Assembly: GCA_023423835.1 (NCBI GenBank)
Contig: JAFAEW010000052.1
Coordinates: forward strand, 1-58,247
DNA length: 58,247 bases
Origin: Bacteroidota bacterium
Lineage (GTDB): Bacteria; Bacteroidota; Bacteroidia; Chitinophagales; Chitinophagaceae
Direction of reading: 5' to 3'
Below, in pieces: positions 46,329 to 55,539 of the stretch. The number at the start of each line of letters is the position of its first letter. Position 1 is the first letter of the stretch. Under the pieces are notes generated by a model. It made no database searches. It was given only the letters and a program-made list of their open reading frames with translations, and was not told the origin of the DNA. Position numbers and translations under genes: made by a program.

Positions 46329-48167
46329 CTATTCTACGGTAACGCTTTTGGCGAGATTGCGCGGTTTATCCACATCAAATCCTTTCGCCACGCCGATATA
46401 GTAGGCCAGCAATTGCAGCGGAACCACACTGAGCATGGGCGCCACGATTTCGTCGGCCGCGGGTACCACAAAAACGTCATCTGAGAGCGAGCTCGAAAGG
46501 GTATCGCCGTCGGTAATGATGGAGATCACTTTTCCTTTTCTTGCCCTTATCTCCTGCATATTGCTGATGATCTTATGGTGATAAGAATCTTTGGTGGCAA
46601 TAAAAACCACCGGAAGTTCTTCGGTAACCAGTGCGATGGGGCCATGTTTCATTTCCGCTGCCGGATATCCTTCGGCATGAATATAAGAGATTTCCTTCAG
46701 CTTGAGGGCGCCTTCCAGTGCCACGGCAAAATTGTATCCGCGGCCGAGATAGAGCGCATCGGAAGCGTCTTTATACTTCTCTGCCAGCTTTTCAATTTGT
46801 GCGCTTTGCTGGAGGATCACTTCTACCCTTTCAGGAATTTCGGATAATTCTTTGCAAAGTGCCTGAAAACGCTTTTCGCCGATTGTTCCTTTTTCCTTTC
46901 CAATCTTGAGGGCCACCATGGTGAGCACTGCCAATTGGGCGGTAAATGCTTTGGTGCTGGCCACGCCAATTTCAGGGCCTGCATGGGTGTAAGCACCTGC
47001 ATGCGAAACGCGGGAAATGGAAGAACCTACGGCGTTTACAATTCCGAGAACGATGGCGCCCTGTTCTTTCGCCATTTCGATAGCCACGAGGGTATCGGCC
47101 GTTTCGCCACTCTGTGAGATGGCAATGATCAGATCACCTTTATGGATTACGGGATTGCGGTAGCGAAATTCGCTGGCATATTCCACTTCTACGGGAATAC
47201 GGCAAAGTTCCTCGATCATATATTCAGCCACCAATCCCGCATGCCAGCTTGTGCCGCAGGCGATGATGATGATTCTGGGCGCATTTATGATTTCGGGGAG
47301 ATATTTATCGATTCCGGCCATCGTAATGGTACCGTTATCTACATCCAGGCGTCCTCTTAAACAGTCGAAGATGGTTTGCGGCTGTTCAAATATTTCCTTC
47401 AGCATAAAGTGATCGTATCCGCCCTTTTCGATGGCGGCCAGATCCATATCGAGCTGGGTGATAAACGGTGTCTGGCGCTCATTTCCCAAATTCTTTAAAA
47501 TGAGTTCATCCGGTTTTACGATGGCAATTTCGTAATCATTGATATACACTACTTCCTTGGTGTATTCAATGATAGGCGACGCATCGCTGGCAAGAAAATG
47601 TTCATTTTTGCCGATGCCGATAACGAGCGGACTTCCCTTTCTTGCTGCGACGATAGTGTTTGGATCGTCTTCATGTATCAATAAGATGCAATAGGCGCCT
47701 ACAATTCTTTTCAGCGCAACCCTTACGGCTTCTTCGAGCGTTCCCTCGTTGTTCTTTAAAATATCATCGATAAAATTTAGCAGCACCTCGGAATCGGTAT
47801 CGCTCTTAAATTCGTAGCCTTTGGCCAGCAATTCCTTTTTTATGGGAGCATAATTTTCAATAATACCGTTGTGGATCATTGAAATTTTTCCGCTTTGGGA
47901 AAGGTGCGGATGCGCGTTGCGGTCATTGGGCTCGCCATGGGTAGCCCAGCGCGTATGGCCGATGCCGGTTGTGCCTGAAAGATCTTTGCCGAGCAGTGAT
48001 TCTTCGAGGTCGGCTACTTTTCCTTTCTTTTTGAAAATTTTAAGCCCCGTTCCGTTAAGTAGAGAGATGCCTGCGCTGTCGTATCCTCTGTATTCAAGGC
48101 GTTTAAGTCCTTTTACTATCACCGGGTAAGCCTGTCTGCTGCCGGTGTATCCTACAATCCCACACAT
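46329..48167 (-). CDS. glmS: Glutamine-fructose-6-phosphate aminotransferase
   Basis: A 612-residue GlmS that makes glucosamine-6-phosphate for cell-wall and LPS synthesis. The N-terminal glutaminase starts MCGIVGYTG with the catalytic Cys2; GHTRWATHGEP follows. The isomerase half has two SIS domains (ISQSGETADTLVAIEM; the second ends near AEMKHGPIALV) and the C-terminal KSVTVE. It has a promoter -7 box about 67 bp upstream. I saw no glmS ribozyme in the 266-bp upstream region. Confidence 0.97.
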   Translation of the reverse strand: MCGIVGYTGSRQAYPVIVKGLKRLEYRGYDSAGISLLNGTGLKIFKKKGKVADLEESLLGKDLSGTTGIGHTRWATHGEPNDRNAHPHLSQSGKISMIHNGIIENYAPIKKELLAKGYEFKSDTDSEVLLNFIDDILKNNEGTLEEAVRVALKRIVGAYCILLIHEDDPNTIVAARKGSPLVIGIGKNEHFLASDASPIIEYTKEVVYINDYEIAIVKPDELILKNLGNERQTPFITQLDMDLAAIEKGGYDHFMLKEIFEQPQTIFDCLRGRLDVDNGTITMAGIDKYLPEIINAPRIIIIACGTSWHAGLVAEYMIEELCRIPVEVEYASEFRYRNPVIHKGDLIIAISQSGETADTLVAIEMAKEQGAIVLGIVNAVGSSISRVSHAGAYTHAGPEIGVASTKAFTAQLAVLTMVALKIGKEKGTIGEKRFQALCKELSEIPERVEVILQQSAQIEKLAEKYKDASDALYLGRGYNFAVALEGALKLKEISYIHAEGYPAAEMKHGPIALVTEELPVVFIATKDSYHHKIISNMQEIRARKGKVISIITDGDTLSSSLSDDVFVVPAADEIVAPMLSVVPLQLLAYYIGVAKGFDVDKPRNLAKSVTVE

Positions 48168-48233
48168 AATTTTTCGTTTTTAAACTAAGATCTGTTGCTT
48201 CAGAAGCGTCAAACGGGTTTATAATTCAGGCGT

Positions 48234-48241
48234 CAAAAGTA
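48234..48241 (-). promoter_or_regulatory. Promoter -7 box of glmS
   Basis: TACTTTTG on the minus strand matches TAnnTTTG exactly and lies 67 bp before the glmS ATG. The rest of the 266-bp gap to the divergent response regulator shows no gene. Confidence 0.55.
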
Positions 48242-48433
48242 GGATGAAATTGCTTTAAATGAAAAATACCCGAAAAATTTCTTCATTTTCAGCGTTTGCG
48301 GCAAACCGATGAAAAGATTGATCATATTTTCAAATTTTGTGGCGAAGAATGGACAAAAGGAGGACAATTTGCCTGATTTCTTCAAAACCTGATATGTAAG
48401 TTTTCAGGCAACATTCTTGTAAAATGATTCATA

Positions 48434-48781
48434 ATGAGGCGTTTATTAATTATAGATGATGAGGAGGATACTCTGTTACTGCTGAGGATGATCCTCCAGA
48501 AAAAAGGGTTTGAGGTCGATATCGTTTCCTCCGGTGACCAGGCTTTACAACGAGCGGAAGAATACAATCCTGATATAATTTTACTGGACGTGAAGCTGGA
48601 CAATAACAACGATGGCAGAGATATATGCCGGCAATTGAAGACCAATGAGAAAACCAGTAACAGCAGGGTGTATTTGTGCTCGGCCCATGCAAGTTTGCTT
48701 AAAAATGCAGGAAGCGATGAAGACGGCTTTATTCGTAAGCCGTTTAATGTGAACCACCTGGTACAGACGCTGTCCGGTTAA
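48434..48781 (+). CDS. Single-domain response regulator
   Basis: A 115-residue receiver without an output domain. The acidic pair is IIDDEED at residues 6-12, the phospho-acceptor Asp52 is in ILLDVKLD, and the conserved Lys is in IRKPF near the end. It is convergent with the histidine kinase at 48786-50150, ending 4 bp from it. It may act as a phosphate relay or sink, perhaps for that kinase or the large kinase at 30176-33931. The partner is not proven. Confidence 0.9.
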   Translation: MRRLLIIDDEEDTLLLLRMILQKKGFEVDIVSSGDQALQRAEEYNPDIILLDVKLDNNNDGRDICRQLKTNEKTSNSRVYLCSAHASLLKNAGSDEDGFIRKPFNVNHLVQTLSG

Positions 48782-48785
48782 ACCA

Positions 48786-50150
48786 TCAGGCCGCCGGTTT
48801 TCTTTTGAAGGTGATGCGAAAGCGGTTTAAATTATCCCCGACACTTTTATAGGAGAGCGTTCCCTTATGCAATTCGCAGATGCGTTTTACGATGGGCAGA
48901 CCTAAGCCGGATCCTTTTTTGTTCCTGGAATTTTTTCCTCTGAAAAACGGCAAAAATAACCTTTCAGTATCTTCCGGCGGAACAATTTCTCCTTTATTTT
49001 CCACTGTAACCCGGGTTTCAAGCTCATCTGCTTCTAAAACAAGCTGAACCTTTTTATCGGGAGAATACTGAAAAGCGTTTTTTATAAGATTGCGGATAGC
49101 TGATCGAAGCAGGGTTTCATTTCCCGGGATAATCAAAAATGCTTCCTGCTCGGGATCGGGATCAAAATCGAATGCAATATCAATTTCGGGCAGCAGCTTT
49201 TTGGAGGTGACGATGGTGTCGAAAACCACCTCATCAATCCGGATTTTTGGCCAGTTTTTAGAATATTGAACATTTTCATATTGCGATAACAGCAAAAGTG
49301 AATTGGTAAGATCGATCATCTCCTGCTGGTCTTCTTTCAGGGATTTCAGTACACTTACCGCTTCTTCCGGGGTGAGATTTTTTCGAAGGGCAGATTCGGT
49401 TTGTGCCAGCATGGTAGCAAGCGGCGTTCGCAGTTCATGCGATGCATGGTGCACAAAATTCTTTTGTTGCTGAAAGGCACGGGCAAGGCGGTCGAGCATA
49501 TCATTGAAATTCGCGGCAATGATATAGATTTCGTTATGTTTCGCATTTCCCTTAGGAATGGTGATTTTCTGGTTGAGATTATTCTCCGTTATATGCCGCA
49601 TCTGCGAGCTCAGATCTACGAGCGGACGGGTTACCCACAACACATAATACATGGCAAAGAGGGCTGTAAAAATGATTCCGCAAAGCGTAACCAAGACGAT
49701 AATCCATCTGAGCGATTCTATTCTTTCGCGTCCGAATAGATTATTTCCAATGGCCATCACATACGCTTTATGACCGTTGGCAGTAACAAACATGCTGACT
49801 CCCTGCAGGCTGTCTTTCATGAAATTAACCGAGCCCGAATTCCTTGTTTTATGCAGCAGTTCGTTTGAAATCGGAAATTCGGAAGTAGAGGAATTCGTTA
49901 CCAAAACATTTCCGGCAGAGTCGAGCAAGAGAAACTGGTAGCTTCTAACCGGCTCGAGAAAGAAGGAGTCACTCTTGTGTGGAAGTTGGAAATAATTGCT
50001 GAAAGCGGATTGCGCATAGGCCTCAAGCCGCTGGTCGAACCGGCTTTTATCCAATGAACTGTACGACAGCAAAGTAATGCCGAGGCAGATTATCAGAATT
50101 ACGGAAACGATTAAAGTGAAAATAAGAACAAATCGGATTCTTAACCTCAT
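48786..50150 (-). CDS. Sensor histidine kinase (HAMP, HisKA)
   Basis: A 454-residue kinase with two membrane helices (about 8-28 and 148-170) around a 120-residue periplasmic sensor. HAMP follows (about 172-225), then an H-box FVHHASHELRTPLATM with His238. The C-terminal ATPase has LIKNAFQYSP, SGLGLPIVKR. The start overlaps the OmpR-type regulator's stop by 4 bp, so they form a classical two-component operon. The signal is unknown. Confidence 0.93.
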   Translation of the reverse strand: MRLRIRFVLIFTLIVSVILIICLGITLLSYSSLDKSRFDQRLEAYAQSAFSNYFQLPHKSDSFFLEPVRSYQFLLLDSAGNVLVTNSSTSEFPISNELLHKTRNSGSVNFMKDSLQGVSMFVTANGHKAYVMAIGNNLFGRERIESLRWIIVLVTLCGIIFTALFAMYYVLWVTRPLVDLSSQMRHITENNLNQKITIPKGNAKHNEIYIIAANFNDMLDRLARAFQQQKNFVHHASHELRTPLATMLAQTESALRKNLTPEEAVSVLKSLKEDQQEMIDLTNSLLLLSQYENVQYSKNWPKIRIDEVVFDTIVTSKKLLPEIDIAFDFDPDPEQEAFLIIPGNETLLRSAIRNLIKNAFQYSPDKKVQLVLEADELETRVTVENKGEIVPPEDTERLFLPFFRGKNSRNKKGSGLGLPIVKRICELHKGTLSYKSVGDNLNRFRITFKRKPAA

Positions 50151-50845
50151 ATTGTCTGAGATTCACGGATAAAATATCCGAAGCCTGGTTTTGTGTGAAT
50201 TAATTTGGAATCAAAAGGCTTGTCAATTTTGTTTCTGAGAAAACTGATGTAAACTTCAATGGTATTGGTGCCGGTGTCGAAGTTCAGGTCCCAGACTTTT
50301 TCCAGAATTTCATTTTTGGAAATCACCTTTCCCTTGCTCTTACACAGCAGCACGAGTAAGGCAAATTCTTTAGCGGTGAGACTGATAAATTTTCCCTGCC
50401 GGGTGATGGTTTTGTTGTTCATATCAATCTCGAGATCACCCACCACAATTTTATCTTCTCCTTCGGCCGCGCTTTCTGCCCGCTTTAGAAACACTTTGAT
50501 GCGTGCAAACAGCTCATCGAAATGAAATGGCTTTACGAGATAATCATCGGCGCCGAAGTTGAAGGCATCCATCTTGTCGTTGATTTCTCCCAGTGCGGTT
50601 AACATGATGATGGGCACCTTGCCATTTTGTTGCCTGAATTCTTTACACAAGGCGAGGCCGTTTTTGTATGGAAGGTTAATGTCGAGCAGGATGACGGAAT
50701 AATTGTGTTGTTTAAACAGCTTTTCAGCCACGGCTCCGTCATAGGCAACATCGGCCTGGTAGCCTTGTTGCATCAGTTCTTCCTGAATCACCTGGCTCAG
50801 TTTCGGCTCATCTTCTGCAATTAAGATCCTGTACGTGTTTTCCAT
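50147..50845 (-). CDS. OmpR/PhoB-family response regulator
   Basis: A 232-residue regulator with receiver (acidic AEDE, phospho-acceptor Asp55, Lys in VKPF near 104) and a C-terminal winged helix (about 130-228: LTAKEFALLVLLCKSKGKVIS and DTGTNTIEVYISFLRNKID). It controls target promoters together with the kinase encoded just downstream. A near-match TACTTTG lies about 30 bp before its ATG. Confidence 0.94.
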   Translation of the reverse strand: MENTYRILIAEDEPKLSQVIQEELMQQGYQADVAYDGAVAEKLFKQHNYSVILLDINLPYKNGLALCKEFRQQNGKVPIIMLTALGEINDKMDAFNFGADDYLVKPFHFDELFARIKVFLKRAESAAEGEDKIVVGDLEIDMNNKTITRQGKFISLTAKEFALLVLLCKSKGKVISKNEILEKVWDLNFDTGTNTIEVYISFLRNKIDKPFDSKLIHTKPGFGYFIRESQTI

Positions 50846-51050
50846 TATGTGATATTCTGAATTTCGCTACAAAGTAGGAAAAATTATTAACATTAAAATA
50901 ATTAAGGAATGTAAATAATTTCTTTCGCCGTTTCCGATTAGTCCGTTTACTAAAAATGATGATTTGTATTGAATTAAAAGGATAAAGGACGTGAATGGCC
51001 GGTGGATTTTCCGGCTGATCGAAACGAAACTTCTACTACAATTTATAAAG

Positions 51051-51421
51051 TGGAGCTGAGGGGAATCGAACCCCTGTCCAAACACCATCATCATAAGCTT
51101 TCTACATGCTTATTCCATTATTAATTGTCGGCATTAAACCGGAAACGGACCAACCAATTTAACGCTTAGCTGAATTGTCTTTTGATGCGCTCACAGCCTT
51201 ACGCACCAGCATCCTGCATTTTTTTTGAGTCGGCGGCAGCTCCCGGTAGCAGAAAAACCTGCGCTGCGGCCCTAATGACTACTTAATCACTGATTAGGCA
51301 GCCATGGCAAACTGTGTATTGCCAGTTAAATGTTTGAATATTGAGATTAAAGTGCCGGTTATCCAACGCACTGCATGCTTACACCTACCATGATCTGCGC
51401 TGTCAAAACCTGTACAGCCCC
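51051..51421 (-). ncRNA. ssrA: tmRNA (ssrA)
   Basis: A 371-nt transfer-messenger RNA on the minus strand. The 5' end GGGGCTG pairs with CAGCTCC near the 3' end to form the acceptor stem. The T-arm with GGTTCGATTCC lies at 51059-51073; discriminator A is at 51051 and CCA is not encoded. The tag frame runs from 51323 to a TAA at 51294-51296 and encodes GNTQFAMAA; with the alanine carried by the tRNA-like part the degradation tag is AGNTQFAMAA. It rescues stalled ribosomes and marks proteins for proteolysis. Confidence 0.95.
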
Positions 51422-51457
51422 GTAGTAGTTTGTTTCAAAGAACTTGATTATGGCCTG

Positions 51458-51465
51458 CAAAGTTA
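51458..51465 (-). promoter_or_regulatory. Promoter -7 box of ssrA
   Basis: TAACTTTG on the minus strand is an exact TAnnTTTG match, 37 bp upstream of the mature tmRNA 5' end. The precursor would carry a leader of about 25-30 nt that is removed during processing. Confidence 0.55.
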
Positions 51466-51506
51466 GGAAAACATTATTGAACATCTATAATTACATTTAC
51501 CACTTT

Positions 51507-53309
51507 ATGAAAGATTTTAATAGCCATGAAACCGATTACCGGCAGAGATTGGCAACCTTTTCAGAGCAGATTAAAACCATCAAAAGCCGGAGGAGCAAAA
51601 TTGCCTGGCTGCGGCTCATTATTTTTGTTGCAACCATTTACCTGATAACGCTGACGTGGTACAGCTCAACCGCGGCCACGATCGCGCTTTTCATAGCGGG
51701 ACTCGCCCTCTTTCTCCGGGCGATATCGTTTGACCTTGATCTGAAACAAAAGATGCAGCAACTCGAACTGCTTTGCCGGATAAACGAACGGGAACTGCGC
51801 TGGCTGAGCGGCAAATACGCGGAAGGACAAACGGGACTGCAATTTGCGGAAGATCCCCACCCCTACATCAATGATCTTGACATATTAGGTGAAAACTCAT
51901 TATTTCAGTTTCTCAACCGCTGTACATCCGAAGGAGGAATGCGGCTACTGGCAAAACGATTACAAAATGCACAGAGCCCACAGATGATCCAGTCGATTCG
52001 CGAAGGCGTGAAAGAATTGGCACCAGAAATTGACTGGCGGCAACAACTCGAGGCTTACGGGCTGGAGAACCCCGTAAGCTTACGATCGAAAAACAAGATC
52101 GAAAAATGGCTGTTACTCCCTGCTATCTATACACAAAAAGGCTGGCCGGTGCTCACCTACATTTTTCCGGTAGTCGGTTTAACAACCATCTATTGCTATC
52201 TCGCTGATATTCTTTCGCTGGGTACAACCACGCTCGTCGTTATAGTGTTGTATTTAATTGCCCTTTCGGTCAGCAAAAAGATCACGGTGGTTTATGAAGC
52301 CGTTTCTGACATTGCCGGTGAAATCAACACCTTGTATTATCAGTTGAAACAGTTTGAATCCAAAAAATTTCAATCCGCCTACCTGGCCGCAGTACAGAAA
52401 AGCATTCAGACCGAAAACAGCGAAACAGCGGTACAGTCGATCCGGAAGCTGGAAAAAGTACTCAACCGTTTCGACGTCCGGCACAATATGCTCGCTTTTC
52501 CCGTTTTGAATACATTGATGTTGTGGGATTTGAGGCAGTTGATTGCACTCAATAAATGGAAGAAGCGAAATGAAAACAACATCCTGAAATGGTTTGATGC
52601 AATAGCGGAAGCAGAATATTGTTCAAGCCTCGCCAGCTTGCATTACAATGAACCCGGCTGGATCTTTCCAACGGTTGCCCAAAATTATTTTACACTCAAA
52701 GGCAAGGAGATCGGGCATCCGCTGATTGAAAAAACCAAAAGGGTTGACAACACATTTTCCATTGAAGGCAGCGGAAAGATCGGGCTGATTACCGGCTCTA
52801 ATATGGGTGGAAAAAGTACGTTTCTAAGGAGCCTCGGGATCAATATGGTACTGGCTTTAATGGGATCTCCGGTTTGTGCGACGCAATTTGAAGTATCTGA
52901 AGCGAGGTTGATGACGAGCATGCGCATCAGTGATAACCTTGCTGAGAATACTTCCACTTTTTATGCGGAACTAAAGAAGCTGCAATGGATCATTGAGGCC
53001 GTAAAAAGAAAGGAAAAGCTATTTATTTTACTGGACGAAATTTTAAGGGGCACCAATTCGTTTGACAAACATACCGGGTCAAAGGCCTTGATCGAGCAAC
53101 TGATCCGCGAAAACACCGTGGCTGTGATTGCCACGCATGATACGGAACTAACGATCTTAAAGGAACGCTATCCCGATGCCATTTTCAATTATCATTTTGA
53201 TGTGCAGGTAGAAAATGAGGAACTCTATTTCGATTACAAGTTGAAAGAAGGGGTTTGCAGGAGTTTAAATGCTTCGTTGCTGATGAAAAAAATCGGGATT
53301 GAGGTATAA
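51507..53309 (+). CDS. MutS-family ATPase
   Basis: A 600-residue MutS-like protein lacking the mismatch-recognition domain. Two hydrophobic segments lie at about residues 40-75 and 220-255, so it may be membrane-associated. The C-terminal ATPase has Walker A TGSNMGGKSTFLRS (near 430), LFILLDEILRGTNS (Walker B) and VAVIATHDTEL. This form is common in Bacteroidota and resembles membrane-linked MutS relatives more than MutS1/MutS2. Its role is not mismatch repair for certain. The ATG at 51507 is preferred over a TTG at 51444 next to the ssrA promoter. Confidence 0.82.
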   Translation: MKDFNSHETDYRQRLATFSEQIKTIKSRRSKIAWLRLIIFVATIYLITLTWYSSTAATIALFIAGLALFLRAISFDLDLKQKMQQLELLCRINERELRWLSGKYAEGQTGLQFAEDPHPYINDLDILGENSLFQFLNRCTSEGGMRLLAKRLQNAQSPQMIQSIREGVKELAPEIDWRQQLEAYGLENPVSLRSKNKIEKWLLLPAIYTQKGWPVLTYIFPVVGLTTIYCYLADILSLGTTTLVVIVLYLIALSVSKKITVVYEAVSDIAGEINTLYYQLKQFESKKFQSAYLAAVQKSIQTENSETAVQSIRKLEKVLNRFDVRHNMLAFPVLNTLMLWDLRQLIALNKWKKRNENNILKWFDAIAEAEYCSSLASLHYNEPGWIFPTVAQNYFTLKGKEIGHPLIEKTKRVDNTFSIEGSGKIGLITGSNMGGKSTFLRSLGINMVLALMGSPVCATQFEVSEARLMTSMRISDNLAENTSTFYAELKKLQWIIEAVKRKEKLFILLDEILRGTNSFDKHTGSKALIEQLIRENTVAVIATHDTELTILKERYPDAIFNYHFDVQVENEELYFDYKLKEGVCRSLNASLLMKKIGIEV

Positions 53310-53480
53310 GATTTCGGAGAAAAAAAGTTTTGTCTTTTTAAAAAATAGCCCTATTTTAGGTCTTCATTTCCCGCAGGTTCATTCAAACAGAGTATGTGAC
53401 TCAGGTGGCGAAGCTGTGTAAACAATCTGTCCGATTATCGCGTTTTCATTTCAAAAGAATATTTCAAACCCGCTAAAGAA

Positions 53481-54695
53481 ATGGAAAGTATTGCACTCAA
53501 ATTTCTTTTACACCGTCAGAAAGAAAACATAGGCATTTATCTTGGGATAGATTCCCCTTTGAATAGTTTGATCAGGAGGTTTGAGGGGATGAAGTGGAGC
53601 AAAACCAACCGGTGCTGGTATTTGGAGTTAACCGAAAATAATTACCAGAGGCTGAGGAAAGCATTTGAAGGTAAAGCTTTATTGGAAATCAGTGAACTCA
53701 GGACATATCTTTCAGAAAGGAAAAAAGACCGGCAAATAGAGCAAATCGGGCAACAAAAAGGGGCGACCGATGGACCTGTAACGGGAAACGGTCTTCGCCA
53801 AAATCTACAAAACATTCCTACGTTACAGGGAATCAGTAAAGAAAACATTCAAAGCCTGCAGAAGTTCAGGCAACTATTGGTTTTAAAAGGATACAGCGGT
53901 TCTACTATTCGCACCTATACAAATGAGTTTATTCAGTTTTTGAGAAGCTTAAAAGAAAACCGGGCGGAGGGATTTACCGCTAAGCGGATAAAAGATTACC
54001 TGGAGTATTGCCATAGTACATTAAAATTATCTGAAGCCAGTTTACACAGCAGAATGAATGCAATGAAGTTTTATTATGAACAGGTGTTGAAACATGAAAA
54101 ATTTTTTTGGGAAATACCGCGGCCTAAGAAGCCCTATCAATTACCAAAAGTGATCAGTAAGGAACAGGTAGCTGCTTTAATCAATGCTATTGAAAATAGA
54201 AAGCATAAGACGATCATTATGCTCGCTTATGCCTGCGGATTAAGAGTGAGCGAAGTGGTATCGTTACGAGTAAAAAATATTGACGGCCAAAGAAAATTGA
54301 TTTTTATTGAATGTTCCAAGGGGAAAAAGGATCGGGTTGTAAGTCTCAGTCCGGCCATGTTAATCATGCTGCGCGAATATTACCGGGCATATAAACCCAA
54401 AGATTTCCTATTTGAAGGTCAGTATGATAATGAACATTTGAGTGCGAGGAGCATACAATTGGTGCTGCGGCGGGCAAAGGAAAAGGCTGGAATTCGTCAG
54501 GAAGGAAGTATGCATATGCTGCGACATAGTTTTGCAACACATTTATTAGAAAAGGGAATTGATGTTGTGTTTATTCAGAAACTACTTGGGCACAATGATA
54601 TAAAAACGACGTTGCGCTATTTGCACGTCTCTAACAAAGACCTTGTGCAAATATTAAGTCCTTTAGAGGATATTGAATCTCTTTTAAAAAAATAG
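53481..54695 (+). CDS. Tyrosine recombinase of the cassette array
   Basis: A 404-residue tyrosine recombinase. Catalytic residues are Arg255 (ACGLRVSEV), Lys280 (CSKGKKDR), His345 and Arg348 (HMLRHSF), His371 (LLGHNDI) and the nucleophile Tyr380 (TTLRYLHV). A SAM-like core-binding domain covers about 120-215. Residues 1-75 are an extra N-terminal domain with MKWSKTNRCWYLEL, seen in many Bacteroidota integrases. The insertion before the HxxR motif that marks integron IntI is absent; the catalytic domain is XerC/D-like, though it ends SPLEDI, close to the IntI C-terminal SPL motif. It lies just upstream of the attI-like site and cassettes, on the same strand, so it is the probable integrase of the array. 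Confidence 0.9.
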   Translation: MESIALKFLLHRQKENIGIYLGIDSPLNSLIRRFEGMKWSKTNRCWYLELTENNYQRLRKAFEGKALLEISELRTYLSERKKDRQIEQIGQQKGATDGPVTGNGLRQNLQNIPTLQGISKENIQSLQKFRQLLVLKGYSGSTIRTYTNEFIQFLRSLKENRAEGFTAKRIKDYLEYCHSTLKLSEASLHSRMNAMKFYYEQVLKHEKFFWEIPRPKKPYQLPKVISKEQVAALINAIENRKHKTIIMLAYACGLRVSEVVSLRVKNIDGQRKLIFIECSKGKKDRVVSLSPAMLIMLREYYRAYKPKDFLFEGQYDNEHLSARSIQLVLRRAKEKAGIRQEGSMHMLRHSFATHLLEKGIDVVFIQKLLGHNDIKTTLRYLHVSNKDLVQILSPLEDIESLLKK

Positions 54696-54816
54696 AAGTT
54701 GGCTTTACGAAACACAATTTTTGATAATATGAGTTGCGCTAAACGGACGTAATTGATTGAAAATGAGCATAGATATTTTTTTAATTTAAGATCGCCCGAA
54801 GTTCAAAACATTCGTA

Positions 54817-54824
54817 TATATTTG
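54817..54824 (+). promoter_or_regulatory. Putative cassette promoter (Pc) -7 box
   Basis: TATATTTG is an exact TAnnTTTG match. It ends one base before the G of the attI-like core at 54826, so transcription would start about inside the first cassette. No strong -33 TTTG is seen. No equally good box was found inside the cassettes, which fits a shared promoter. The 168-bp gap 54696-54863 holds nothing else recognised. Confidence 0.5.
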
Positions 54825-54825
54825 A

Positions 54826-54835
54826 GTTATGTGCA
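54826..54835 (+). other. attI-like recombination core
   Basis: GTTATGTGCA, with the presumed cut between G and TT (54826/54827). The sequence to its left is not palindromic and does not resemble the attC-like sites, as expected of an attI. Its reverse complement TGCACATAAC occurs at 55437-55446, at the far end of the first cassette. Confidence 0.7.
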
Positions 54836-54863
54836 ACATTAGCAGACGACAACCAAGACGGAA

Positions 54864-55430
54864 ATGGCAGACATATTTTTCATAATTATAGTAGTTATTG
54901 TCATCGGACTTTTCGGTGGACTCCTTTATTTAATTTATCTTCCATTTAAAAGACGACTGAAGAAATCGGGGAAACTCACAGATAAATTAAATCGACAAAT
55001 CAATTGGACATTTATTGTTTCGCTTTGTTTGATTGGTATTGTGCTTTATTACTTCAAAGATTACAGGACATCGAGCAGGGACAGACTTGAAAAAATATCA
55101 GACGTGAAACTTCCGACAGACTTCAAAGTGCTTAAAGATGAATACCAAGATATGTGGCAAGACTACTGCATACTTTACGACATTCAATTTGACAACAACG
55201 CAACGACAGAATTTATAAAAGACATTAAATCAGCAAAGTTTTACAACCCGAATGTAAACCCCAATTCAATGCTTTATGACAGTTTATATATTAAAGTTGA
55301 CAACGAAAAAGCAGTTTGGTGTAAATCAGAAAATGGTTATCGTTTTAGCAGACAAGACGGACTTACATCATATTCAATCGAACTTGACACATTGACAAAC
55401 ATTTTAAAATATAATGAGTGTGCGGACTAG
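54864..55430 (+). CDS. Cassette 1: membrane protein, 188 aa
   Basis: An unrecognised protein with two N-terminal hydrophobic helices (about 4-26 and 48-64) separated by a basic loop (FKRRLKKSGK). The remaining 120 residues form a soluble acidic domain, with many Tyr and Asp residues. It probably sits in the inner membrane with the C-terminal part outside or in the periplasm. Its ATG is 38 bp from the attI-like core. No homologue is recognised. Codon use (frequent GAC, ACA, GAA) looks unlike the flanking chromosome. Confidence 0.7.
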   Translation: MADIFFIIIVVIVIGLFGGLLYLIYLPFKRRLKKSGKLTDKLNRQINWTFIVSLCLIGIVLYYFKDYRTSSRDRLEKISDVKLPTDFKVLKDEYQDMWQDYCILYDIQFDNNATTEFIKDIKSAKFYNPNVNPNSMLYDSLYIKVDNEKAVWCKSENGYRFSRQDGLTSYSIELDTLTNILKYNECAD

Positions 55431-55436
55431 AAATGC

Positions 55437-55537
55437 TGCACATAACACGGGTTTTGCGTCAGGCGGGCTGACGTGCAAACTTGTAGCTTTGTGCTTCGAA
55501 ACCCGCCCGAACGCAAAGCCCGAAAACGTTGTAGGCA
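55437..55537 (+). repeat. attC-like site 1 (101 nt)
   Basis: The site opens with TGCACATAAC (55437-55446), matching the start of its own cassette. Left arm CGGGTTTTGCGTCAGGCGGG pairs with right arm CCCGCCCGAACGCAAAGCCCG; a loop of about 34 nt lies between. It ends at the core GTTGTAGGCA (55528-55537), which opens the next cassette. Spacer AC is on the left, AAAAC on the right. The inner left arm carries GGCTGACGTGC. Confidence 0.8.
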
Positions 55538-55539
55538 AT

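Noticed and set aside
53481..54695. Recombinase as a canonical integron integrase IntI or housekeeping XerC/XerD
   Set aside because: The IntI-specific insertion is missing, and an extra N-terminal domain plus adjacency to the cassettes make a simple chromosome-dimer resolvase unlikely.
51051..54695. Genomic island integrated at ssrA
   Set aside because: The recombinase lies beyond a backbone MutS-like gene, and I found no duplicated tmRNA 3' end in the window.
55414..55539. Longer start for the cassette 2 protein
   Set aside because: The lipoprotein signal begins exactly at 55540; upstream residues are encoded by the recombination site.
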